This document shows positions 36,363 to 45,100 of a DNA stretch of 64,000 nt, one piece after another. Under the pieces are notes generated by a model. It saw nothing but the letters and a program-made list of their open reading frames with translations. It had not been told where the DNA came from and did no database searches. The DNA is from Marinospirillum sp031581385 (GTDB taxonomy: Bacteria; Pseudomonadota; Gammaproteobacteria; Pseudomonadales; Halomonadaceae). The first letter of the stretch is position 1. Each line of letters starts with the position of its first letter. The translations under genes were made by a program, and so were the position numbers. The stretch covers positions 806,001 through 870,000 of the forward strand of contig NZ_CP085242.1 in assembly GCF_044810985.1 (NCBI RefSeq), in the 5' to 3' direction.

Positions 36363-37866
36363 GGGTCACCTCCTGGCCACTGGACTGGCCAAGTCGCTGG
36401 TAAGCCGAGAGGTCTACATGGTTGGCCGAAGTAGCCTCTGGCAGACCGTGATCTGGATAACGCCCTTTGCTCCGCGCCTGACGTTCCGCCTCCAGGTAGC
36501 GTTTGATCTTGCCAGCGGTAATGCCGGGCCGCTCGGCCAGCTGCACAAGCAGCTTTCGATCTTCCGGCTCCAGGTGAGCCAGGATGGATTTCAGGGCAAC
36601 CAGCTGATCCTTGACGACTCTAGGCTCTGAGCGCCTGATCTGCTGGCAGAGTGTCTGACCCAGAGCCTTTCCCAGCATTTGACTGATTTCGGTCTCCAGC
36701 TGCGCCACCCGAGCTTCCCTGTCCCGGTAGTGGTTGTTGTTCTTGATGATGCGCCCCTTTTCCAGGCACAGGGTATGTTCGGCCAGGGTCTCACCAGTGT
36801 TTAGGTCGGTAATGACCAGACGGCCTTCCTGCTGCATTACACCGACCTGAGATTGCTGCCAGGCCAGAGGCACGGAGTATTTATTGGCTTGGTAGCTGAT
36901 CAGACCGGTTTTATCCGCACGACGAGTTTCAATCGCCGAAGGCTGACGAAGACTGCTGGGGGCCAGGTAAGGCTTCAGCTGAGTTCGTTCTTCGGCCATA
37001 AAAACGGTGTGGGGGATCTGGCCGGTGGTGCCATGCTCACGACGGTTGGCCACTTCATCCAGCCAGTTTTGCAGATGGTCTCTCACGGCTTGTTGACAGG
37101 TGAAGTGTTCGCCATAAAAGCAGTCCTGCTTGACGTATTTGACCCCAGCTTCCACCTTGCCCTTGCTCTGGGGGTCATAGCCTTCACAGGCATGGATTCT
37201 AAAGCCTGCGGTGGTGGCATACTGGTAAAAGCGCTGGTTGGCCTCGATTTCCCGGTATTGCTCCTTGATCACCACCAGCTTGGTCTGGTCATAAACACAC
37301 TCTTCGGTGATGCCGCCAAAATACCGGAAGGCTTCATCATGCAGTTGAATAAAGGCCTGGGTATCAAGGGGCTGGAAGCTCAGGCCCACATACATCAGAC
37401 GCGAGAAAGAGAGCACGAAGACAACAAAGTGAAGGGTGACCTCCTGATCACCGACCCGAACGCCTCGCAGCTCGCCGGGATCAACCTGACATTGAACACC
37501 GGCCACATCATCAATAATGGGTTCAAAGTAGCGAACCTGAGCTACAGCCACTTCCTGGCGCAGCTGTTGAATATAACGGCGCAAACTTCGATCAGATGCA
37601 GGGATGGAGCCATATTTAGTACGCAGCTTACGAGCAACCTTCACCGCACTCAGCTTGGGGAACTCACCCAGTAGGTACACCAGATAACTGCGGTAATCAT
37701 CCAGCTTTTTGCTGCGACTGGGGTCTGATTGCTGACCTTGAATGGCTTCTTCCGATAGACGCAGATACTTGCGAACGGTATTGCGAGAGATGGACAACTG
37801 CTTACTGATGGCTCGGACGGAAAGACCCTGGCCGTTGTCGTGTAGTGCTTTGATTTTATGAATCAC
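36349..37866 (-). CDS. istA: IstA transposase of the first IS21 element
   Basis: The GTG at 37866 was chosen because AAGGAG lies six bases upstream; 505 residues. The N-terminal HTH is DNGQGLSVRAISKQLSISRNTVRKYLRL. The DDE catalytic region includes VQCQVDPGELRGVRVG, ECVYDQTKLVV and GYDPQSKGKVEAGVKYVK. The C-terminal beta domain binds DNA (ISYQANKYSVPLAW). It appears intact, so the element could be active. Confidence 0.93.
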   Translation of the reverse strand: MIHKIKALHDNGQGLSVRAISKQLSISRNTVRKYLRLSEEAIQGQQSDPSRSKKLDDYRSYLVYLLGEFPKLSAVKVARKLRTKYGSIPASDRSLRRYIQQLRQEVAVAQVRYFEPIIDDVAGVQCQVDPGELRGVRVGDQEVTLHFVVFVLSFSRLMYVGLSFQPLDTQAFIQLHDEAFRYFGGITEECVYDQTKLVVIKEQYREIEANQRFYQYATTAGFRIHACEGYDPQSKGKVEAGVKYVKQDCFYGEHFTCQQAVRDHLQNWLDEVANRREHGTTGQIPHTVFMAEERTQLKPYLAPSSLRQPSAIETRRADKTGLISYQANKYSVPLAWQQSQVGVMQQEGRLVITDLNTGETLAEHTLCLEKGRIIKNNNHYRDREARVAQLETEISQMLGKALGQTLCQQIRRSEPRVVKDQLVALKSILAHLEPEDRKLLVQLAERPGITAGKIKRYLEAERQARSKGRYPDHGLPEATSANHVDLSAYQRLGQSSGQEVTHGAA

Positions 37867-37977
37867 AACCCACTCCTTCAAAACCCTTCCCCTTAATCAT
37901 CATCGTTGAGGGAAGGTACTGGTTTTGGTGGCCAAAGCCACCTTGGGGGTGGGTCAAAATTAATGGCCAGAAGCGGG

Positions 37978-38742
37978 TCAGTTTAGTTGGCCATTAACAT
38001 TCATCAACAGCTTTTTCAGGGAAGTTGCTGCCGTGGCCGGTTTGGGGTTCAGGGAGACAGCACCATGAGTACGTGTGATCATGGCAATCTCGGTGGCAAT
38101 TGATTCCGGCGGTAACACGGCATCGACACAACCGGTGTCCATCGCAGACTGGGGCATGCTGGAATATTTGGCTGAATCGGGTTCCTGAGCAAAGGTGAAC
38201 CCACCGGCGGCCTTGACCTCTCGCAGCCCGGCAGCACCATCCGAGCCAGTGCCGGAAAGAACCACACAGATGGCATCCTCGCCCTTGCAACTAGCCAGTG
38301 AGGAAAAAAAGGTATTCACGGAAGGACGGGGCAGAGTCTTGCGCGGACCTTCAATCAGCGAAAAGCGGCCTTCTTTCAAGACAATATTATGGCTGGGGGG
38401 CGTCACATAGATGGTGTCAGCCTGAGGAAAGGCACCGTCCTCAACCTCCAGTACCGCCATGGCCGTTTCCCGCCCCAGCAACTGCACCATCATACTGCGA
38501 TGGGTAGGCGATAGATGCTGAATCACCACATAAGTGGCACCCAGGTCCGTGGGCAAGGCACGAATCAGATTAGTCAGTGCTTCAAGTCCACCGGCAGAAG
38601 ATCCAATACCGACAATATAAGGGCGTTTACCTGTCGCAGCCCCTGCTTCAGGCTTGCTTTGTGACTCGCTCGCTCGTTTTTTTATTGTTGTGGTCTTGCG
38701 CTGAACCTGCTTATTATCGGCAGCGGTTCGTTTTGCTGTCAC
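37978..38742 (-). pseudogene. CheB methylesterase part of the split CheB/CheR hybrid gene
   Basis: The 254-codon frame starts at GTG 38742, and its last seven codons lie inside the IS21 end. CheB catalytic elements are present: VGIGSSAGGLEALTNLIRAL with the nucleophilic serine, VIQHLSPTHRSMM with the histidine, and VVLSGTGSDGAAGLREV with the aspartate. There is no receiver domain. The N-terminal 45 residues are basic and low complexity (RTAADNKQVQRKTTTIKKRA). The frame continues exactly into the CheR part when the IS and one TTCAT copy are removed. The 217 bp upstream to ccdB show no gene. Confidence 0.85.
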
Positions 38743-38959
38743 TCAGCAGTACTCCCTAATGTAATCATATCCTTATGCAAAAGATGTAACCAAAATGACT
38801 CACAAAAGCCACCCTTGAGTGACAGTTAATGTGCGTACAGTACAGCCAATCCTATACAAAATGCAGGGAAATAGCTATGAAACACCAAGAAACTGCTAAT
38901 ATTCAAAGCAACTGAATAACACTACTGAAAAGTTTTTTGAGGGGGCAGGCGGCAAGCTG

Positions 38960-39259
38960 TTAAAAGCCCAGAAACAGCATATCTAACGCTGCGGAGATTT
39001 CATCCTGCTGCTCAGTAAGGCTACCAACGCCAGAACGCAATTCGCCTTCGGGTACAGCAGCCATGAACTGAGTGGCCATTACCAACTCCTGACCCTCAAT
39101 GCTAAATACAGGATTCAGTCGCTGGGCAGGGAACGGCGCAGAGGGTTTGGGCAACAGTGGCACAACAACGCGGGTGTTCAAGCCGCTGAGAAGGTCTGAT
39201 TGAACGTCCAGCAGATAGCCAGCTCCACCCTCATTTTCAAAGAAATCGAAACGGGCCAT
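38960..39259 (-). CDS. ccdB: CcdB-type toxin
   Basis: The 99-residue protein begins MARFDFFENEGGAGYLLDVQSDLL and has TRVVVPLLPKP, LNPVFSIEGQELVMATQFMAAVP and a C-terminal DEISAALDMLFLGF, where the terminal GF/GI is important for gyrase poisoning in CcdB. It overlaps ccdA by one base. Family knowledge: CcdB traps DNA gyrase-DNA complexes. It is chromosomal here, as in many proteobacteria. Confidence 0.92.
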   Translation of the reverse strand: MARFDFFENEGGAGYLLDVQSDLLSGLNTRVVVPLLPKPSAPFPAQRLNPVFSIEGQELVMATQFMAAVPEGELRSGVGSLTEQQDEISAALDMLFLGF

Positions 39260-39504
39260 CAGAACTGACGGTACTGTGCGAGAGGCAAGCCGTTAGCTTC
39301 AACGTAGGCATTCGAGCTTGCCATAGCTTTCGCATTTTCTTTCAGCCACTTCGCCTGTTTATGTGATTTCACGGCCTCCGCGATCCCCGCCTCTGCGGAC
39401 CGTGAGACATTGATACCCAGGCTTTTTGCCTCTTTGAGAAGTGCGCTATCCAGCGATAGGTTCGTTGGCTTTCGGGTGGATTTCGTAACTTCAACGGCTT
39501 GCAT
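39259..39504 (-). CDS. ccdA: CcdA-type antitoxin
   Basis: The 81-residue protein has an N-terminal ribbon-helix-helix (KPTNLSLDSALLKEAKSLGINVSRSAEAGI) and a C-terminal region ending GLPLAQYRQF that should wrap the toxin. GAGGA lies before the ATG. The pair is transcribed from the 55-bp gap that holds an 18-bp palindrome. Confidence 0.92.
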   Translation of the reverse strand: MQAVEVTKSTRKPTNLSLDSALLKEAKSLGINVSRSAEAGIAEAVKSHKQAKWLKENAKAMASSNAYVEANGLPLAQYRQF

Positions 39505-39534
39505 GATTCAATCCTCGTGCGGAACGATACGCTC

Positions 39535-39552
39535 ATAATATGCGCATATTAT
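39535..39552. promoter_or_regulatory. Palindromic operator of ccdAB
   Basis: ATAATATGCGCATATTAT is a perfect 18-bp palindrome 30 bases before the ccdA start. CcdA-CcdB complexes repress their own promoter in known systems, so this is the likely binding site. A further GCGCAT half copy follows at once (TTTGCGCATC). Confidence 0.65.
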
Positions 39553-39559
39553 TTGCGCA

Positions 39560-40456
39560 TCAAGTCCATGTCTGCCAATAGCTCTTCCATCGCCGGGTCA
39601 AGGCTCCGGGGGTTTCCGCATAAAGCCGTTGCCCGATCGTCCAGGCCTGAGCACGCAAACGCTGCTGCTCACACAGGATCAGCTTTTGTAAGTCTTTACG
39701 TGTGGACTCTTTCGCCAACTCCTCTTTCTTGGATTCCAGCAGCCTGTCGAGTAGCGCCAAATCATGATCATCACCCAGGAGATCAGCGAGGGTTTTGGTC
39801 TCCTTGCGCCAGGCACGGAGGATAGGAGGCCACAGGGGCTTCAATAAATCCAGGTGGTGAGTGTGGTACTTGACCCGTTTGCGCCATTCATGGAAGTCGC
39901 TGGCATTTTCTGTCTTGAAGGCTGATTCAAGAGCTTTGCGACCCCGCCGATAAGTTTTTTTAAAGCCTTTTTTCACCGCTGGAAAGCCTTCGCTATCCAG
40001 CTCCCAAAGAGCCACCCGCTGGTGAGCTTTTTGCAGCGATTTTCGAGCCTCGGCCAGCAGAGCATGGGGGTCTTGTTGAGCGGTTCCGGCGGCGGCATCG
40101 CGCCTTGCGCGCAGTTTACCCAAAACCTGATCAAACCGGTGGCGCTCGCTATTGTCCAGCGAAGCCTGCAAACGCTCAAGAACTTCCACCAGTGATTGTT
40201 TATCCCTGAAAACCCCCAGCCTGCGGGCAGTATCACGAAAGCAGGCATTCTCTTGCTGATAAGTTTTCCCCAACGCCGGGCGCACCAAGCGCAGCAAAGC
40301 CCGCAACTTCTTGCACCTTTTGCGTACCTGATGAATTGACTGACTGGCATCAAGCCCAGAATCATCTATGTCGTCGATGGCCTTATCCAGCTGCTCTCGG
40401 GCCAGGCGTTGAATATTTTTCTGTATTGTTTCTTCGTTTCTCAGCTGATAGCTCAT
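39560..40456 (-). CDS. CHAD domain protein
   Basis: The 298-residue, strongly basic helical protein has two CHAD repeats. The first includes IHQVRKRCKKLRALLRLVRPAL near residue 42. The second includes FHEWRKRVKYHTHHLDLLKPL near 190 and LADLLGDDHDLALLDRLL near 225. Conserved His and Arg/Lys rows mark the polyphosphate-binding face. Family knowledge: CHAD domains bind polyphosphate. The ccdAB promoter starts directly after its stop codon. Confidence 0.9.
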   Translation of the reverse strand: MSYQLRNEETIQKNIQRLAREQLDKAIDDIDDSGLDASQSIHQVRKRCKKLRALLRLVRPALGKTYQQENACFRDTARRLGVFRDKQSLVEVLERLQASLDNSERHRFDQVLGKLRARRDAAAGTAQQDPHALLAEARKSLQKAHQRVALWELDSEGFPAVKKGFKKTYRRGRKALESAFKTENASDFHEWRKRVKYHTHHLDLLKPLWPPILRAWRKETKTLADLLGDDHDLALLDRLLESKKEELAKESTRKDLQKLILCEQQRLRAQAWTIGQRLYAETPGALTRRWKSYWQTWT

Positions 40457-40466
40457 AAAGGCCTCC

Positions 40467-40630
40467 TTACACCACCTGCGTAATATACTTCTTTTTCAAA
40501 AGTCGCCAGAACACCACGAAGCCACCAAAAGCACCAGCACGTCCCCCAGAGTCAGTGCAGCGGCAATGGTCTCACGTTGTCTTGGCCCCAGCTCCAGGTT
40601 CACAGGCTCATCCTGTATCAGATTAGACTT
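40467..40630 (-). pseudogene. Relic of the PerM/AI-2E gene: both ends fused, middle deleted
   Basis: Bases 40467-40518 repeat the 3' end of the gene at 30430 (coding FWRLLKKKYITQVV). Bases from about 40518 to 40630 repeat its 5' end and leader (VNLELGPRQRETIAAALTLG and the upstream CAGATTAGACTT). About 1 kb of the gene is missing at the junction ACCACG/AAGCCAC. A few substitutions separate the copies. The product would not be functional. Confidence 0.85.
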
Positions 40631-40643
40631 GTCAAAAAACAGG

Positions 40644-40979
40644 CTAACTGGTGCGCGGTGCAAACATGATGATTGCCATTCCCACCAGTGCAACGCTTGA
40701 GCCAACCAGATCCCAGGCGGTTGGGCGTATCCCATCGACGGCCCACAACCAAAGGATTGCCATGAAAATATACACCCCACCATATGCGGCATAAACCCTG
40801 CCTGCAGCAGTGGGATGCAATGACAACAACCATGCGAAGGCTACAAGACTCAGCATACCCGGCACCAAAAGCCAGATACTCTTGCCCTCACGAAGCCAGA
40901 GGTAAGGCAAATAACAACCCACAATTTCTGCCAAGGCAGTGACAAGAAAGAGGCTGACGGTTTTCAGTTCAGGCAACAA
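40644..40979 (-). CDS. YnfA family (UPF0060) small membrane protein
   Basis: The 111-residue protein has four hydrophobic segments. It reads LFLVTALAEIVGCYLPYLWLREGKS, then AWLLSLHPTAAGRVYAAYGGVYIFMAILWLWAVDGIRP and a final LVGMAIIMF. This is the YnfA pattern related to small multidrug resistance proteins. TTG at 40979 seems to be the start, with a G-rich run just upstream. Its function as an exporter is likely but unproven. Confidence 0.85.
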   Translation of the reverse strand: MLPELKTVSLFLVTALAEIVGCYLPYLWLREGKSIWLLVPGMLSLVAFAWLLSLHPTAAGRVYAAYGGVYIFMAILWLWAVDGIRPTAWDLVGSSVALVGMAIIMFAPRTS

Positions 40980-41008
40980 AATGCCCCCTTGATTGTGAAC
41001 GAAAATGT

Positions 41009-42040
41009 TTATTCACTTCTGTGTAGGCGTGCACCCTTGCGGTTCTGCATCAGGTGGGTGCGGTATTCCCCCGGAGTCATGCCAGTCCAGCTACGAAAAG
41101 CGCGGATAAATGAACTCTGTTCGGAGTATCCCAGTAAAAAGGCCACATCAGTTTGTGTCTGCGCCGGGTCAGCCAGGTACTGCCTGGCCAGAGTGTGTCG
41201 GGTATGCGCCAGCAAACCACGATAACTGTATCCGGCACTGCGCAGTTGCCGATAAAAAGTGCGCAGGGAGCAGTCCAGCGCCAAGGCAACGGCTTCGGCA
41301 CTGACATCGCCATTTTTCATCGATTCGACAATCTGCTCCTGAACGCGGGAGAAAAACGGCCCCACTTCTCCGCCATCAAACTGTGGCTGCTGATTAAGCA
41401 GTGCCTGAGACTGTTGTTCCAGCAGACGTAACAGATAAGGATCTTTGCTGGAAATCGGCAGCGCCAGCAGGTGGGCAGGAATAGCAAGCTCGATGGCTCT
41501 GCGATCAAAGTCGATCGGGCATCCAAGCAATGCCTGATATACGCTTACATCGGGTGGTTTGGGGAAAGGCAACCCCGCACGCAAAGGCGTGACCGGTCGG
41601 CTGATCAAAGCCTGACACAAGCTGACAAACACCGCCAGGCTGAACTCGCAGGCCAGCGGCGTGCTCGCCGCAGTCCAGCGCATATAAAGCACATCATCCT
41701 TCAGCCAGGTGCGCGAAGCCAGACCACCTCGCAGCAAACCCTGATAACGATGGTATCGCGCCAGTGCCTGTCCCAGCGTACCGCAGGACGACACCATATA
41801 ACCCACCACGCCAAAATGCTTCGGCTGGCCAGATAGCCCCAGACGCAAACCCAGCGCCTTGACCGGGTCCAATTGCCGGACCAACTCCAGCAACTCATAG
41901 AATCGCTGCACCGACACGCTGGGCGATTCCAGTTCCACGCCCATTTCGTCCAGCAACTCAGCCGCAGGCAGTTCACGTTCGCGCACGTAGTTCTGCAGCG
42001 TTTCGATAAAGCCAGAGGGTATATAACCGTTTTTACTCAT
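41009..42040 (-). CDS. AraC family regulator (OruR/ArgR-like, Arabinose_bd N-terminus)
   Basis: The protein is 343 residues from ATG 42040 (MSKNGYIPSGFIETLQNYV). The N-terminal two thirds match the Arabinose_bd ligand domain (FGVVGYMVSSCGTLGQALARYHRYQGLL). The C-terminal HTH pair is VSAEAVALALDCSLRTFYRQLRSAGYSY and DVAFLLGYSEQSSFIRAFRSWTGMTPGEYR. It is divergent from the ferredoxin-flavoprotein-Mo fusion gene, with 115 bp between them, so it is the probable regulator of that gene. Confidence 0.88.
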   Translation of the reverse strand: MSKNGYIPSGFIETLQNYVRERELPAAELLDEMGVELESPSVSVQRFYELLELVRQLDPVKALGLRLGLSGQPKHFGVVGYMVSSCGTLGQALARYHRYQGLLRGGLASRTWLKDDVLYMRWTAASTPLACEFSLAVFVSLCQALISRPVTPLRAGLPFPKPPDVSVYQALLGCPIDFDRRAIELAIPAHLLALPISSKDPYLLRLLEQQSQALLNQQPQFDGGEVGPFFSRVQEQIVESMKNGDVSAEAVALALDCSLRTFYRQLRSAGYSYRGLLAHTRHTLARQYLADPAQTQTDVAFLLGYSEQSSFIRAFRSWTGMTPGEYRTHLMQNRKGARLHRSE

Positions 42041-42155
42041 GACAGGCACTATCGTGACACTGGCACAAAATGTCAATCAGGCATTTGCTGCCAATACACC
42101 CATCCAGACACGGACATAGAATATTGGCTTTTACTGTCCCTGCCCGGAGTCAATC

Positions 42156-45100
42156 ATGGCCTACGTAGTCACTCAAAGTTGTATTGGCAACAAACACACC
42201 AATTGCGTTGATGTCTGTCCAGTCGAGGCGTTCCGGGAAGCACCTGAGATGCTGTTTATTGATCCGGACGTCTGTATTGATTGCAACGCCTGCGTCTCAA
42301 CCTGCCCTGAGGGAGCTATTTTCCCGCAGTCCATGGTGCCAGAGGATCAGCAAAACTTTATTACTCTGAACGCCGAGGGAGCCAAAACCCACCCAATCAT
42401 TCGTGAAAGCATTCAGGCTGGCCAGCATGCCGCCAGTCCGTTAGCGCAGTTACCAGGCCGTTTTGCCATTGTCGGTTCCGGCCCCAGTGGCTTTTATGCT
42501 GCCGAGGCGTTGATGAAGCAAATGCCTGCCGCTCGTATCGACATGTTCGAACGCCTGCCGACACCTTTTGGCCTGGTGCGCTACGGTGTTGCGCCTGACC
42601 ATCCTCGCATCAAGTCGGTTACTACCGGTTTCGAGCGCATTGCCGAATCACAGAATTTCCGTTTCTTCGGCAACGTACAAGTTGGCCGCGACCTCTCCAG
42701 CGCTGACCTGCGCCAGCACTATCATGGCGTTATCTACGCCACCGGTGGCTCCCAGAGCCGCCCGTTGACCTTGCCGGGCGCGGATAGCGGCAACATCTTC
42801 GGCTCATCAAATTTTGTGGGCTGGTATAACGGCCACCCGGATGAAGCCGCCCTGGCCCCGACCTTGTCCGGCCCCACCGCAGTCATCATCGGTATCGGCA
42901 ACGTCGCACTGGATATCGCCCGCCTGCTGGTGTTACCGCACACACAACTGGCGAAAACCGATATCGCCGATGATGCCCTGCAGGCCCTGGCTGAAAGTGG
43001 CATCGAAGAAGTACGCTTGCTGGCTCGCCGTGGCCCGGCCCAGGCTGCGTTTACCCCAAAAGAACTGGAACAGTTGATGGCCATTCCCGGCTTGCAGCTA
43101 TTGGTTGATCCAGCCGATCTGAAACTGGATGCCGCCACCCAGCACCAACTGGAACAACCTGAATTTGCCGAAGCACGCCAGAACCTCAACCTGCTGCATG
43201 AAATCGCCGCCCGCCCCCAAAGGGAAGGCAAACGCATTCGTTTTATGTTCTATACCAGCCCGACCCGCTTCAGCACCGATAAGGGCCAGGTCAGCAGCGT
43301 GCATGCCCAGCGTACCGAACTGGTCCGTAATGACCAGGGCCAGATGATTGCCCGCCCTTCTGACCAGACCTTGGATATACCCGCCACTCTGGTCGTGCAT
43401 GCTATTGGTTATCAGGGTTCAGCCATTGATGAGCTGCCCTTTGATGCCGGACGCGGGGTTATTCAGCATGAACAAGGCCGCATCAGCGGCAACTCAGATA
43501 ACCGCGACTATGTTGCCGGTTGGATCAAGCGCGGTGCCAGCGGTGTGATTGGCAGCAACCGCCAGTGCGCCACGGAAAGTGTGCAGCGCCTGCTGGATGA
43601 TCTGGGTGACAGCTTACCCAACCTGGCCGACGACGAAATCGATACCCTGCTGAAAGCTCGTCAGCTTGATACCGTCAGCCTGGCTGACTGGCGCTTGCTG
43701 GATCAACATGAACAGACTCGTGGTCATGCCGAAGGCCGCACACGTCGCAAGATTGTCAATATCGAAGAAATGCTGGCAGTGATCCGCGATGCCCGCGCCC
43801 GTGAAGCTGAACAAGCTCAGTTGCCGGTGAAAACCCATTTCCGGGCCTGCACCCTGTGCGAAGCCATGTGTGGTGTGGTGATCGAAACCCAAGGTGAGCA
43901 GATTTTATCGATCAAGGGTGACCCGGATGATCCACACAGCGAAGGCCACATCTGCCCGAAAGGTTATGCCCTGCAAGACCTGCATACCGATCCAGACCGC
44001 CTGCGCACACCGCTGGAAAAGATCAACGGCGAATGGCTGCCAATCGACTGGGACAGCGCGCTGGACAAGGTCGCAGCCAGGATTGTGGACATCCAGAAGC
44101 AGCATGGCAACGATTCCATTGCCGCTTACTGGGGCAACCCTTCTTCGCACAACCTGGGACTGATGATGGCTTCCGGTGGGCTGCGCAAGTCGATCGACAC
44201 CCGCAATATCACCTCGGCAGCCTCGCTTGATCAGATGCCGCACCAGTTGGTGTCTTATCTGATGTTCGGCCATGGCCAGTTGTTCACCATCCCGGATATC
44301 GACCGCACCCAGTACATGCTGATGCTGGGTGCCAATCCAGCCGCCTCCAACGGCAGTCTGATGACCGCAGGTGACATTCTCAAACGCCTGGAGCGGATTC
44401 GCGAACGCGGAGGCAAGGTCGTGCTGGTTGATCCGCGCCGCACTGAATCGGCACGCTATGTCGATCAGCATCTATTCATTCGACCCGGCACCGATGCCTT
44501 TTTCCTGCTTGGCCTGATCCACCATCTACTCGACAAAAACCTGACCAAACCTGGTCGCTTACGCGAACTGGCGGATAACTGGGATGCCCTGGAACCCTTG
44601 TTTGATGGCCTGTCACTGGAACAGATCAGTGCCCATTGCGGCATTGCGGTCAGCGACATCAAACGCATTGCCGAAGACTTTGCCACCGCCAAATGCGCCG
44701 TCTGCTACGGCCGTATGGGCATCTCCACCCAGAGCTATAGCGCACTCAATCACTGGCTGATGCTGGTACTGAACATTCTAACCGGCAATCTCGACAGCCC
44801 CGGTGGCATGATGTTCACCACCCCTGCCTTCAACAAGGCACAGAGTCGCCCGATGGGCAGCTTCAATACCTACCAGAGCCGTGTGCGCGGCCTGCCTGAG
44901 TTCGACCGCTACTTCCCCGCCGCGACCCTTGCTGAAGAAATGCTCACCCCCGGAGAAGGTCAGGTGCGTGGTTTTGTCTGCCTGGCTGGCAACCCGGTGC
45001 TGTCCACCCCGAATGGCCGACAGATGGACGAAGCGCTGGAGCAGCTTGAATTCATGGTCTCGATTGATTTCTACCTGAATGAAACTTCACGCCATGCCGA

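Larger units (their letters stand above)
35563..37999 (-). mobile_element. IS21-family insertion sequence (first copy)
   Basis: The ends are TGTCAATGGCCA (35563) and TGGCCATTAACA (to 37999). Extended terminal repeats share TGTxAATGGCCA and GACCC, and extra internal copies of the GACCCACC/GGCCA motif lie near both ends, as IS21 elements often have. The 5-bp sequence TTCAT flanks it on both sides (35558-35562 and 38000-38004), the expected target duplication. It carries istA and istB on the minus strand. Length is 2437 bp. It interrupts the CheB/CheR hybrid gene. Confidence 0.92.

Noticed and set aside
36853..37674. 273-codon open frame opposite istA
   Set aside because: Antisense of a clear IstA transposase; no recognisable domain.
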